A stretch of DNA of 64,000 nucleotides from Caballeronia telluris (lineage in GTDB: Bacteria; Pseudomonadota; Gammaproteobacteria; Burkholderiales; Burkholderiaceae): the NCBI RefSeq assembly GCF_001544495.1, contig NZ_FCNZ02000012.1:155063-219062 (forward strand), read 5' to 3'. The position numbers and the translations under genes are program-made. The notes under the pieces were generated by a model, which had not been told where the DNA came from, ran no database searches, and was given only the letters and a program-made list of their open reading frames with translations. How positions within the stretch are numbered: position 1 is the first letter of the stretch; every line of letters begins with the position of its first letter. Positions 8,612 to 17,073 of the stretch are shown here, piece after piece.

Positions 8612-10015
8612 CTATTGCGGAGGGAAGGACAGCACGAAACGCGTGTTGCGCGCATCGCTTTCGGCGTGCACGCGGCCGTCATGCAACTCCATGATGCTCC
8701 GGACGATCGCCAGCCCGAGACCCGACGAACCGCTCGCAGGACCGCCGGCGCGCGACGGATCGCCACGGTAGAAGCGGTCGAAGATGCGTTCGAGCAAGAG
8801 AGGATCGATAGGCGCGCCCTCGTTCTCGACGGTCACCCGCACCCCGGCGGCATCCGCGCAGGCGACGAGCCTGATCGCGCCTTCGCGCGGCGTATGACGC
8901 ACCGCATTGGCAAGCAGATTGCTCACCGCGCGCCTGAAAAGCTCGACGTCGGCCCGGAGATGACCGGACCCGCTCACGGTCAGATGCACGCCCGCCTCTT
9001 CCGCGAGTCCTTCGAAGTATTCGGCGATGCGGTGCAGTTCCCCGGCCACCTCGAACTCGCGCATATGCCGCGAGAACTGCGGATGCTCCGCGCGCGCGAG
9101 GAACAACACGTTTTCGATCATCCGCGAGAGACGGTCGCACTCTTCGAGATTCGACGCGAGAAGTGCCTGATATTCGTCGACCGAACGGGGCCGTGCGAGC
9201 GCGACTTCCGTCGCACCGCGCATGTTGGCAAGCGGCGTGCGCATGTCGTGAGCGAGATCGGCGGTGAACTGCGAAAGACGCTGGAAACTGCGCTCCAGCC
9301 CCGCGAGCATGCCGTTGATCGACACGATGAGCGGCTCCAGTTCGCTCGGCACGCCTTCCACCGCGATGCGCGTGTCGAGCTTGTCGACCGTCACGCCCGC
9401 CGCATTCTCGGCCATCTCGCGCAGCGGGCTGAGCGCGCGGCGCACGAGAAAATAACCGATGGCGAACGTCAGCAGAACGCCCGCGACACCGGCCAGATGC
9501 AGCCGGTCACGATAGCGGTCGAGCAGCAGCCAGCGGTCGCGCATGTTGCGCACGATCGCGATGGTCGCGACCGTTCCGTCGCCGAGCTTGGCATCGACGG
9601 CCAGAATGCGCAGCGGATCGCCGTCCGGTGCCGTGGCCGCAAAGATGGCGTTGTCGGTGATCCGCGCGGCCGCAGGGACGCGTGCGGAAGCGGGCGTCAG
9701 CCCCTCGGCGGCGCCGCCGAGATTGTGCTGCAGCAGGAGTTTGCCCGACGCATCCGCGATGCCGATGGAGAGCGCCTCGTTGCCGAGCACCTGGCTCTCC
9801 AGCCGCTCGTTGAATCGGCGGATGTCCGCGAAATTCTGCAATTCCTCCGCGAGACGCCGCGTGTGCCGTGCGGCCAGCACGATGTCGAGATCGTCCTGCA
9901 CGCGCACCTGCCGCTCCAGCGCGAAGTACACGAAGCTGCCGACCATAGCGAATACGGCGAGCGTGGTGGCGGCGAAGGCGAAGGCGAGCGTCGTGGTGAG
10001 CGAACGCGCGCGCAT
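8612..10015 (-). CDS. Heavy-metal-type sensor histidine kinase (CusS-like)
   Basis: This 467-residue kinase has TM1 at about 10-35, a periplasmic sensor of about 130 residues, TM2 near 170-190 (LAGVAGVLLTFAIGYFLV) and a HAMP domain. The H-box is DLAHDMRTPLANM and the N-box is AVSNLLANAVRHTPREG. The F/G boxes DRFYRGDPSR and SGLGLAIV complete the ATPase. The spacing and the FTADLAHDMRTPL wording match the heavy-metal sensor kinase family (CusS, CopS, IrlS). The gene overlaps the end of its response regulator by one base. The FTR1 iron permease on the other side of the regulator suggests a metal link, which is inference. Confidence 0.93.
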   Translation of the reverse strand: MRARSLTTTLAFAFAATTLAVFAMVGSFVYFALERQVRVQDDLDIVLAARHTRRLAEELQNFADIRRFNERLESQVLGNEALSIGIADASGKLLLQHNLGGAAEGLTPASARVPAAARITDNAIFAATAPDGDPLRILAVDAKLGDGTVATIAIVRNMRDRWLLLDRYRDRLHLAGVAGVLLTFAIGYFLVRRALSPLREMAENAAGVTVDKLDTRIAVEGVPSELEPLIVSINGMLAGLERSFQRLSQFTADLAHDMRTPLANMRGATEVALARPRSVDEYQALLASNLEECDRLSRMIENVLFLARAEHPQFSRHMREFEVAGELHRIAEYFEGLAEEAGVHLTVSGSGHLRADVELFRRAVSNLLANAVRHTPREGAIRLVACADAAGVRVTVENEGAPIDPLLLERIFDRFYRGDPSRAGGPASGSSGLGLAIVRSIMELHDGRVHAESDARNTRFVLSFPPQ

Positions 10016-10692
10016 CAGTCGGTCTCTTGGGTATTGATCACGTAGCCGACACCGCGCACGGTCTGGATCAGCTTGACGTCGAAGTCGTCGTCGATCTTCG
10101 CGCGCAGGCGGCGGATCGCCACTTCCACCACGTTGGTGTCGCTGTCGAAGTTCATGTCCCAGACGTAGGACGCGATCTGCGTGCGGCTCAGCACTTCGCC
10201 GTGCCGCCGCGCGAGCAGTTGCAGCAACGCGAATTCGCGCGGCGTGAGCTCGATGCGCCTGCCCGCGCGACGCACCTTGCGACGCGTCACGTCGATCTCC
10301 AGATCGCCGAGCGAGATGAGGTCGCTTTCACGCAACGGACCGCGACGCGCAAGCGTCCTCACGCGTGCCAGCAATTCGACGAACGCAAACGGCTTCACGA
10401 GATAGTCGTCTGCGCCGAGTTCGAGTCCGCGCACGCGATCGGCGACGTCGTCGCGGGCAGTGAGGAAGATGACCGGCGTGGCCTTCGTCTGACGCAGATT
10501 GCGCACGACCGTCCAGCCATCCATGGTCGGGAGCATTACGTCGAGCACGATGACGTCGTAGTTCTCTTCCTGCGCGAGGATCAGCCCTTCGGCGCCATCG
10601 CCCACGACGTCGACCAGATAGCCGGCTTCTTCAAGTCCCTTCTTGATGTATGCGCCTGCCTTTTGCTCGTCTTCGACTATCAGAATGCGCAT
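10015..10692 (-). CDS. Heavy-metal-type response regulator (CusR/IrlR-like)
   Basis: This 225-residue OmpR-family regulator has a receiver with EDE pocket, Asp51 in [14 protein letters not shown] and Lys in [10 protein letters not shown]. The winged helix contains [20 protein letters not shown], a [18 protein letters not shown] recognition region and TVRGVGYV. This wording is characteristic of the CusR/CopR/IrlR group. It is the first gene of the pair, and the kinase follows with the stop and start touching. Expected targets are metal-efflux or envelope genes. None lies immediately beside it except FTR1 and the DUF4148 genes. Confidence 0.94.
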   Translation of the reverse strand: MRILIVEDEQKAGAYIKKGLEEAGYLVDVVGDGAEGLILAQEENYDVIVLDVMLPTMDGWTVVRNLRQTKATPVIFLTARDDVADRVRGLELGADDYLVKPFAFVELLARVRTLARRGPLRESDLISLGDLEIDVTRRKVRRAGRRIELTPREFALLQLLARRHGEVLSRTQIASYVWDMNFDSDTNVVEVAIRRLRAKIDDDFDVKLIQTVRGVGYVINTQETD

Positions 10693-10768
10693 CCGGCGAC
10701 CTCATCGTGGGCAATTGACCATGCCTGCGATCTTACGCCGCGCCCACCAGCGCGCGATTACAAAAGCG

Positions 10769-10927
10769 TTATCTACGAGGGCCGCCGTGGAAGTCGCTCA
10801 GATCGGCGTAGCGGCCATGACGGCCCGCGCGGCTCAATACATCGCGGGAGAACAGGTCGGAGATCGCGCATGTGCCGAGCGCGCCCGCCGACAGAAGCAG
10901 GACCGATTGCATCATCAAGTCGAACAT
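10769..10927 (-). CDS. Small putative membrane-associated protein, 52 aa
   Basis: A short open frame reads ATG at 10927 to TAA at 10769. The product starts MFDLMMQSVLLLSAGALGTC, a hydrophobic N-terminal helix, followed by a polar tail ending DFHGGPRR. GAGAG lies 10-11 bases before the ATG, codon choice is GC-rich at third positions, and it fills an otherwise empty gap between a response regulator and FTR1. The N-terminus could be a signal anchor. No family is recognised, and it could be spurious because of its length. Confidence 0.5.
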   Translation of the reverse strand: MFDLMMQSVLLLSAGALGTCAISDLFSRDVLSRAGRHGRYADLSDFHGGPRR

Positions 10928-11224
10928 GGAATTTTCTCTCTCAGGTTTGGCGTCAATGAATGCGCGCCCTCCACGCGCTCGCCCCGTTCAAACGTCCGTC
11001 TTGTCGTTGTTTGCCCTCAGACCGCACTCTCCGGCTCGCAACTTAGTCGTCAATTAGGGCGCGTCCGGCGACCGAAATACCTTGAGCATAATGCGACTCA
11101 ATCGTATTCTGACGCACTCAGACGCATGAGTCTGCCGACGTCGAAGGTCTGCTTGCAGGAGGCCCTGTCCGTCGCGGACGTCGCGTCATCCCATTCGATC
11201 ACCCGTCTTTCCAGGAGTTTCGGC
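10928..11224. other. Intergenic region upstream of FTR1
   Basis: No convincing gene is seen here. The segment holds AT-richer stretches around 11035-11110 that could contain the FTR1 promoter, and a direct repeat of CAGACGCATGAGTCTG-like sequence near 11118. A Fur box could not be identified with confidence. Confidence 0.4.
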
Positions 11225-12061
11225 ATGTTGTCGACCGCCATCATCGCGTTTCGTGAAGTGCTCGAAGCCGCGCTCGTCATCTCCATCGTGATGGCCGCCA
11301 CCAAAGGCGTTCCGCGACGCGGTTTCTGGGTGTCGTGCGGTCTCGCTGCGGGGATCGTCGGCGCGGCGCTCGTCGCCGTTTTCGCCGATGTCATCGGCTC
11401 GTTCGCGGCAGGCATGGGCCAGGAGGTGTTCAACGCGGCCATCATGTTCCTCGCGGTCGCGATGCTCACCTGGCACAGCGTCTGGATGAGCAAGCACGGT
11501 CGCGAGATGGCGCAGCAGTTGAGCGCAGTCGGCAAGGCGGTCGCGAGCGGCACGAAGCCCCTGACGGGGCTCGCCATCGTCGTGGCGGTCGCGGTGCTGC
11601 GCGAGGGCTCAGAAACGGTGCTGTTCCTGTACGGCATCGCCGCGGGCGATCCGGGACAGACCTCGCAGATGGCCGTGGGCGGCGCCATCGGCGTTCTCGG
11701 CGGCATCGGGCTCGGCGCCTGCATGTACTTCGGCCTGCTGCAAATTCCGGTCAGGCGACTTTTCAGCGTGACGAACTGGCTCATCATGCTGCTCGCGGCG
11801 GGGATGGCAAGCCAGTGCGCGGGCTATCTGCTGTCCGCCGGGCTGGTGCCGGCGCTCGGCGAACAAACCTGGGACACCTCGTGGCTGCTCGACGAAACCA
11901 GCATCGTCGGGAAGATGCTGCATACGCTCGTCGGCTATACGGCGCGACCGGCGGGCATCCAGCTCATCGTGTACGTGGCGACGCTGGCGGGCACGATCGC
12001 GCTGAATCGCTGGGTCTGGCAGGCCGGCACGCGCTCGACGCAACCGAAACAGCCCGCATGA
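11225..12061 (+). CDS. FTR1 family high-affinity iron permease
   Basis: This 278-residue multi-pass membrane protein belongs to the OFeT/FTR1 family, which imports ferric iron, usually with a periplasmic oxidase or binding partner. Both hallmark REXXE motifs are present: REVLEAALV near residue 9 and REGSETVLF near residue 129. About seven hydrophobic helices are visible. The start at 11225 follows AGGAG with suitable spacing, and upstream extension of the frame is non-coding. No EfeO/EfeB or P19-type partner is adjacent, which is unusual for iron uptake. The convergent DUF2182 gene begins only 15 bp beyond the stop. Confidence 0.93.
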   Translation: MLSTAIIAFREVLEAALVISIVMAATKGVPRRGFWVSCGLAAGIVGAALVAVFADVIGSFAAGMGQEVFNAAIMFLAVAMLTWHSVWMSKHGREMAQQLSAVGKAVASGTKPLTGLAIVVAVAVLREGSETVLFLYGIAAGDPGQTSQMAVGGAIGVLGGIGLGACMYFGLLQIPVRRLFSVTNWLIMLLAAGMASQCAGYLLSAGLVPALGEQTWDTSWLLDETSIVGKMLHTLVGYTARPAGIQLIVYVATLAGTIALNRWVWQAGTRSTQPKQPA

Positions 12062-12076
12062 GCGACGCGGCCTGTG

Positions 12077-12868
12077 TCATCCGGACACGGCGGCCCGCAC
12101 GATCAGCCAGAGCCCCAGGCCGACCGCCATCGCACCGATGCCTCGCGCAACGCTCTGGCCGGCCGGCGCGATGCGTTCGGCCGTCACGGCGGCCGTCACG
12201 ACGGCCATCGCGCTTAAGTCCATGACGCCGCTGACGAGGAAGATGGCCGTCAAACCGGCGGAGCAACCGATGCAGTGAAAGCCGAGGTGCAGTCCGTATC
12301 GCCATGCCGTCCCGGCGCGGGCCGGCAATACCTGCCCGCGTGCGGGTGCTTCCCGGCAGCAGGCAAGATGACGCGCCTTCCACGCGCTGAACTGCAGCCC
12401 GCCCGCGATCACGACGACCACCCCCATCGCAACCGGCGCGGCACGCGCCAGCGCGGGAAACCGCAATTGGACCGCCGCCAGCGCGGCGCCCAGCGCGAAG
12501 ACCGCCACGCCAGCCGCACTCCACACGATGAAATACCCGACGCCCACCGTAGCGGTCAACCAGCCGAGACGCGTCGCGCCGCTCGCAGCGACGGCCTCGC
12601 GATAGCGCCGCAGCATCGGCATCAGCGACGGCAGCATCATCGCGACCATCATGACGGCCCACATGCCGATGAACGAAGCCGCGACGACGAACCACGACTG
12701 GCCGCACATCGGTGTCCATGCCATCGACATCGTCCAGCCGCCGGGCATCGGCATCTCGCCCATCGCCGACATCGAGGCGCACCAGACGACCGTCGTCGCA
12801 ACGCTCGCGGCGAAAAGCAACGCCGACACGCCGATGAAACCCCGCTCGGAAACCGTCCGTCCTGACAT
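12077..12868 (-). CDS. DUF2182 predicted metal-binding membrane protein
   Basis: This 263-residue integral membrane protein has about six helices. The family signature MWAVMMVAMMLPSLMPML and the later HLGFHCIGCSAGLTAIFLVSG (His/Cys cluster) are typical of DUF2182, described as predicted metal-binding. The N-terminal loop is Met-rich (MSAMGEMPMPGGWTMSMAW), suggestive of copper or other soft-metal contacts in the periplasm. The function is not established. In some genomes these genes lie with DUF1326 proteins, but none is seen here. It is divergent from the HTH gene at 12952 with an 83-bp gap. Confidence 0.88.
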   Translation of the reverse strand: MSGRTVSERGFIGVSALLFAASVATTVVWCASMSAMGEMPMPGGWTMSMAWTPMCGQSWFVVAASFIGMWAVMMVAMMLPSLMPMLRRYREAVAASGATRLGWLTATVGVGYFIVWSAAGVAVFALGAALAAVQLRFPALARAAPVAMGVVVVIAGGLQFSAWKARHLACCREAPARGQVLPARAGTAWRYGLHLGFHCIGCSAGLTAIFLVSGVMDLSAMAVVTAAVTAERIAPAGQSVARGIGAMAVGLGLWLIVRAAVSG

Positions 12869-12951
12869 CGCTCGCTCCCGGATCGTCGTGCTAGATTAGT
12901 ACCGGGCTTCGGACGGCGGGAGTGACAAGTGTGGCGGGATTCGACTAGACG

Positions 12952-14172
12952 ATGGACTCGCTGATCACGGCGGCGGCGCGTGCGCTCGCAGCCGGCGATC
13001 CGCTCGGCGCGCTGAACCGCGTGGCCTTGCGCGACGACGCGCCCGCGCTCGCACTCCGAGGCATCGCGATGGCGCAGCTCGGCGACCTCGTGCGCGCGAA
13101 GGCGCTCGTGCGCAGCGCGGCCCGCGCTTTCGGTTCGAAGGAGGCGGTGGCGCGGGCGCGATGCGTCGTCGCCGAGGCGGAGATCGCCCTCGTCTCGCGC
13201 GACCTGAACTGGCCGACGAAAGCGCTCGACGCCGCGCGGGCGACGCTCGAAGCGCACGGCGACCGGCTGAACGCCGCGCATGCGCGCTATCTCGGCGTGC
13301 GGCGTCTGCTTCTGATCGGTCGCATCGACGATGCGGAGCGCACGCTCGACGCGCTCGACCCGACGCCATTCCCGCCCGCATTGCGCGCCGCCCACGAACT
13401 GGTCGTCGCGGGCATCGCGATGCGGCGCCTGCGGACGAAGCCCGCGCGCGCGGCGCTCGCCCGCGCCGAGCGCGCCGCGCAACAGGCGCGCATCCCCGCG
13501 CTCGCGGCCGAAGTCGAAAGCGCTTACCTCGTTTTGAACGCCCCTGCGGCGCGCCTCATCGCACGCGGCGAGGAACGGCTGCTCCTCCTCGACGACGTCG
13601 AGGCGCTGCTTGCGTCGGAGGCGCTGGTCGTGGATGCGTGCCGTCTCGTCGTGCGCGATGCGCGCACGCGGGTGCCGCTCGCAAGCCGGCCGGTGCTGTT
13701 CGCGCTCGCGCGTGCGCTCGGCGAAGCATGGCCGTCGGACGTGCCGAGAGATGTGCTCATCGCGCGGGCCTTTCGCACCAAGCACGCTGACGAAACGCAC
13801 CGCGCGCGCTTGCGCGTCGAAATCGGGCGGCTTCGCGCGATGCTCGGGCCGCTCGCCGACGTGAACGCCACGAAGCAAGGCTTTGCGCTCTCGCCACGCG
13901 GCGCGCGCGAGGTCGTGGTGATGGCGCGGCCCGTCGAAGAGGCGCATGCGGCGATGCTCGCCTGTCTCGCGGACGGCGAGTCGTGGTCCAGTTCCGCCCT
14001 TGCCCTTGCGCTCGGAGCCAGCCAGCGCACCGTGCAGCGGGCGCTCGATTCGCTCGCGACGGCAGGCAAGGTGCAGTCCTTCGGCCGCGGACGGGCGCGC
14101 CGCTGGATGACGCCGCCCGTGCCCGGATTCACGACGACCTTGTTACTCCCCGCCTCGCTGTCGGGCGACTAG
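12952..14172 (+). CDS. TPR-like/winged-helix DNA-binding protein
   Basis: This 406-residue protein of uncertain role has three parts. Residues 1-200 are Ala/Arg-rich helical repeats that resemble TPR units (ALAAGDPLGALNRVALRD, LARAERAAQQARIPALAAEV). Residues about 200-330 look like a winged-helix effector domain (LIARAFRTKHADETHRARLR, then LRAMLGPLADVNATKQGFAL). The C-terminus has a compact HTH of DeoR/MarR style (SSSALALALGASQRTVQRAL with wing GKVQSFGRGRARRW). It is probably a transcription factor. The beta-propeller gene starts 35 bp downstream with its own ribosome-binding site, so it may be co-transcribed. Confidence 0.85.
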   Translation: MDSLITAAARALAAGDPLGALNRVALRDDAPALALRGIAMAQLGDLVRAKALVRSAARAFGSKEAVARARCVVAEAEIALVSRDLNWPTKALDAARATLEAHGDRLNAAHARYLGVRRLLLIGRIDDAERTLDALDPTPFPPALRAAHELVVAGIAMRRLRTKPARAALARAERAAQQARIPALAAEVESAYLVLNAPAARLIARGEERLLLLDDVEALLASEALVVDACRLVVRDARTRVPLASRPVLFALARALGEAWPSDVPRDVLIARAFRTKHADETHRARLRVEIGRLRAMLGPLADVNATKQGFALSPRGAREVVVMARPVEEAHAAMLACLADGESWSSSALALALGASQRTVQRALDSLATAGKVQSFGRGRARRWMTPPVPGFTTTLLLPASLSGD

Positions 14173-14207
14173 GATGGGAGCGTGAAACCTATAAACAGGA
14201 TCCGACC

Positions 14208-14888
14208 ATGAACCGATCAGCGGCTGAAATCGTGCGTGAATATGGGCCCTTTCCGGGCATCGACAAAGTGCATGGCGTCACGTACGACGGCCAGCAAGTG
14301 TGGTTCGCCACGGGCGACAAGCTGAACGCGCTCGATCCGGCGAGCGGCGAGACGGTGCGTTCGATCGACGTCGCGGCCCATGCGGGGACGGCCTTCGACG
14401 GCGAGCATCTGTATCAGATCGCCGAACAGCGCATCCAGAAGATCGATCCGAAGACCGGCCGCGTGCTCGCCACGATCCCGGCGCCCGGTGGCGGCGGCGA
14501 TTCGGGACTCGCGTGGGCCGAAGGAACGCTCTGGGTCGGTCAGTATCAGGAGCGGAAAATCCATCAGGTCGATCCGCAGACCGGGGCCGTGCTTCGCACC
14601 ATCGAATCCAACCGCTTCGTCACCGGCGTCACCTGGGTCGATGGAGAACTCTGGCACGCCACGTTGGAAGCGGGCGAGAGCGAACTGCGGCGGATCGATG
14701 CGCGCACGGGCGAGTTGCTGGAGCGTCTCGACATGCCGGCTGGCGTCGGCGTGTCGGGGCTCGAATCCGATGGCGGCGACCGGTTCTACTGCGGCGGCGG
14801 AAGCAGCGGGAAGGTGCGGGCCGTCCGACGGCCGAGGCGTCAGGCGGACGACCTCGAAGGCACGAACGATCCGGACGACGCGGCTTAG
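14208..14888 (+). CDS. YncE/glutamine-cyclotransferase-like beta-propeller protein
   Basis: This 226-residue cytoplasmic protein (no signal peptide) is made of about five repeats of the form W-x-G/D ... I-x-x-I-D-P-x-T-G, for example LNALDPASGETVRSIDVAAH, IQKIDPKTGRVLATIPAPGG and IHQVDPQTGAVLRTIESNRF. This is a beta-propeller like YncE or glutaminyl cyclotransferase. It ends in a basic tail (KVRAVRRPRRQADD). AGGA precedes the ATG at 14208. It probably forms an operon with the upstream HTH protein. No catalytic residues could be assigned. Confidence 0.8.
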   Translation: MNRSAAEIVREYGPFPGIDKVHGVTYDGQQVWFATGDKLNALDPASGETVRSIDVAAHAGTAFDGEHLYQIAEQRIQKIDPKTGRVLATIPAPGGGGDSGLAWAEGTLWVGQYQERKIHQVDPQTGAVLRTIESNRFVTGVTWVDGELWHATLEAGESELRRIDARTGELLERLDMPAGVGVSGLESDGGDRFYCGGGSSGKVRAVRRPRRQADDLEGTNDPDDAA

Positions 14889-15060
14889 GTCCGCGCCGCC
14901 GTCAATTCGTCCACTCTCGACAGAAATAGTTCGAGCGTGGGCGAAGCATTCGCCCGGCTCACGACCGACCACGGCAGCAGGTTGTTCGCCTACTCCGGCA
15001 TCAGCGCGAGGCCGCGCGTGGAAGCGACGAGCGACATCGACGTCGTTCTCCCGCGAAGCT
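14885..15060 (-). pseudogene. LysR-family regulator, C-terminal remnant
   Basis: Read on the minus strand, this segment encodes the end of a LysR-type substrate-binding domain: MSLVASTRGLALMPE, an in-frame TAG, then ANNLLPWSVVSR, ANASPTLELFLSRVDEL and TAART before a TAA. The intact family usually reads MVASTRGVALLPAYA...LPW...SR...KANTSPTLKLFLSRVDEL. The fragment therefore has a nonsense codon and lacks the residues between the SR and the ANASP segment. No HTH or upstream half remains. The TAA overlaps the stop of the beta-propeller gene. It is a decayed gene rather than a functional one. Confidence 0.75.
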
Positions 15061-15083
15061 CTGGAGACCGAAGGATCGCGCGT

Positions 15084-15260
15084 TCAAGCGCGCATGCTCC
15101 TGCCGCGCAGGTCGTCGAGCACGGAGGCCACGGCGAACACGACGAGGATCGTGGCGAACGGAACCGACGCGACGAAACCGGCGTGCCTGAATCCAAACGC
15201 GCCCGCGAGCCAGGCGGTGCGATTGCGGGCAGTCAGGCGGCGAAGGTAGTGGATCGGCAT
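15084..15260 (-). CDS. Small putative single-pass membrane protein, 58 aa
   Basis: An open frame runs from ATG at 15260 to TGA at 15084. The product starts MPIHYLRRLTARNRTAWLAG and contains one clear hydrophobic helix (FVASVPFATILVVFAVASVL) before a charged tail ending GRSMRA. Basic residues precede the helix, suggesting the N-terminus faces the cytoplasm. No strong ribosome-binding site is visible and the surrounding region is decayed (LysR remnant), so it may be a real small protein or a relic. No family is recognised. Confidence 0.45.
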   Translation of the reverse strand: MPIHYLRRLTARNRTAWLAGAFGFRHAGFVASVPFATILVVFAVASVLDDLRGRSMRA

Positions 15261-15423
15261 GACGGCGGGAGACCGGCATCGAGCGCCAATTCCATGCCGT
15301 GAAAATTTCCCGCATCGATTGTTTTCCGCACGCGGCTAGCCCAGTAGCCAGCTGCGGCTCGCCGGGCTATCCTGCAATGCGTTCCAGTCAATCCGTTGAA
15401 CACAACTCGAAAGGAATCGATCC

Positions 15424-16248
15424 ATGCCGCGTTCGACCGCAGAAAAGCGCGCAACGTTTCGCGCGTTGCACGATGAGGGCTGCTTCGTATTGCCGAATCC
15501 GTGGGACATCGGAAGCGCCCGCTATCTGGAGAGCCTGGGGTTCAAGGCGCTCGCCACGACGAGCGCCGGTTTCGCGTGGACGCTCGGCCAGCCCGACAAC
15601 GGCGTCACGCTCGACCAGGTGCTCGCCCATCTTCGCGACATGGCGTCGGCAACCGACCTGCCGTTGAACGCGGACTTCGAGAACGGCTTCGCGCACGATC
15701 CGGCCGAGCTCGCCCATAACGTGCGGCTTGCGCTCGATACCGGCATCGCGGGCCTGTCGATCGAAGATGCCACCGGCGACGCCGCCAATCCGATCTATCC
15801 GCTCGACGTCGCGATCGCGCGCATCGAAGCGGCCCGACGCACGTTCGACGAAGCCGGCAACGACGCGCTCCTGATCGGCCGAGCGGAGAACTTCCTGCAC
15901 GGGCGCAACGATTTGCGCGACACCATCGCCCGCCTGGTCGCCTATCGCGACGCGGGCGCGGACTGTCTGTACGCGCCGGGCCTGAAGACGCGCGAGCAGA
16001 TTGCCGAAGCGGTCGCCGCCGTGGCACCGGCGCCGCTGAACCTGCTTGTCAGTTCCGCGACGGATCTCACCTTCGACGACATCGCCAGGCTCGGCGTGCG
16101 TCGCATCAGCGTCGGCAGCGCGCTCGCGCGCACCGTGTGGGGCGAGTTCATGCGCGTGGCGCAATTGCTGGCGGGCGGAAGCTTCGACGGGTTCGCCAAG
16201 GCCGCGTCGAATCCACAGCTCGACGCGTTTTTCTCGGGCAAGCGTTAG
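15424..16248 (+). CDS. Isocitrate lyase/PEP mutase superfamily protein
   Basis: This 274-residue TIM-barrel enzyme belongs to the group containing PEP mutase, oxaloacetate decarboxylase and 2-methylisocitrate lyase-like proteins. Typical features are PNPWDIGSARYLESLGFKAL near the start, the metal-binding DFENGF near residue 81, GLSIEDATGD near 110 and the late LGVRRISVGSALART. The isocitrate lyase KKCGH signature is absent, so it is not a true isocitrate lyase. The substrate is unknown, probably a small 2-oxo or 2-hydroxy acid. AAAGGA precedes the ATG. It stands alone. Confidence 0.88.
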   Translation: MPRSTAEKRATFRALHDEGCFVLPNPWDIGSARYLESLGFKALATTSAGFAWTLGQPDNGVTLDQVLAHLRDMASATDLPLNADFENGFAHDPAELAHNVRLALDTGIAGLSIEDATGDAANPIYPLDVAIARIEAARRTFDEAGNDALLIGRAENFLHGRNDLRDTIARLVAYRDAGADCLYAPGLKTREQIAEAVAAVAPAPLNLLVSSATDLTFDDIARLGVRRISVGSALARTVWGEFMRVAQLLAGGSFDGFAKAASNPQLDAFFSGKR

Positions 16249-16268
16249 CGATCCGCGTTTTCGCCGTG

Positions 16269-16937
16269 CTACTCGCGCGGCCACACGCCCGACGACCCTC
16301 GGCGATGACTGTCGACGAGATGCGTATCGACAATGCCCGTCGCTTCCATGAGCGCGTGCATCGTCGTCGGGCCGACGAAAACGAAACCCTTCGCGCGCAG
16401 CGCCTTGCTCAATGCAACCGATTCGGCCGACGTGGTCGGGATGTCGGAAAGCAGCGTGGGCGCGGGCGTGACCTTCGGCTGGAACGACCAGATGAACGCG
16501 GCGAGCCCGCCTTCATCGCGCAGACGCACGGTCGCCCGTGCATTGCCGATGGTCGCGAGAATCTTGGCGCGGTTGCGAATGATGCGCTCGTCGGCCATCA
16601 GGCGCGCGACGTCCCCTTCCGAAAAAGCCGCGACGGCGTCCGGATTGAAATCGAGGAATACTTCGCGGAACGCGTCGCGCTTGCGCAGGATCGTCGCCCA
16701 CGAGAGTCCCGACTGGAACGCTTCGAGGCTCAGGCGCTCGAACAGCCCGCGCTCGTCGCGCACGGGCATGCCCCATTCGGTGTCGTAATACGCCTGCAGC
16801 AACGCATCCGTCGCGGCCCACGGCGGACGCGCGAGACCATCCACGCCGACGATCACGTCGACCGGTTGCGTCCGCACGGGACGCGCCGCTTTTTTCGCCG
16901 CGCGCTTGGCGGGCTGACTGTTCTTCTTGGTGACCAC
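16269..16937 (-). CDS. tag: DNA-3-methyladenine glycosylase I (Tag-like, zinc site lost)
   Basis: This 222-residue base-excision repair enzyme of the HhH superfamily starts at a GTG (16937) behind AAAGGA. A Lys/Arg-rich leader of about 25 residues (MVTKKNSQPAKRAAKKAARP) precedes the domain. Matches to E. coli Tag include AYYDTEWGMP, LEAFQSGLSWATIL with the active-site Glu72, IIRNRAKI, and SKALRAKGFVFVGPTTMHAL. Three of the four zinc ligands of E. coli Tag appear replaced: Cys4 by Pro38, His17 by Tyr51 and Cys179 by Ser, with only the His175 equivalent kept. It is divergent from alkA (17074). Confidence 0.9.
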   Translation of the reverse strand: MVTKKNSQPAKRAAKKAARPVRTQPVDVIVGVDGLARPPWAATDALLQAYYDTEWGMPVRDERGLFERLSLEAFQSGLSWATILRKRDAFREVFLDFNPDAVAAFSEGDVARLMADERIIRNRAKILATIGNARATVRLRDEGGLAAFIWSFQPKVTPAPTLLSDIPTTSAESVALSKALRAKGFVFVGPTTMHALMEATGIVDTHLVDSHRRGSSGVWPRE

Positions 16938-17073
16938 GTGTCCTTTCTCTGTCGATGCGCATTGTCTGACCGTTCCATCTTATCGCCCGCGCGCGCCTCG
17001 CGCGGCAAAGCGCCTACACTGTGACCCTCACTGTCATTCACGCGGGCCGGGAAGCTCGCGTTCGCAAGGAATC

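Noticed and set aside
14990..15196. A 68-codon minus-strand gene
   Set aside because: Its end is the decayed LysR segment, stopped by the internal TAG, and its front is not protein-like.
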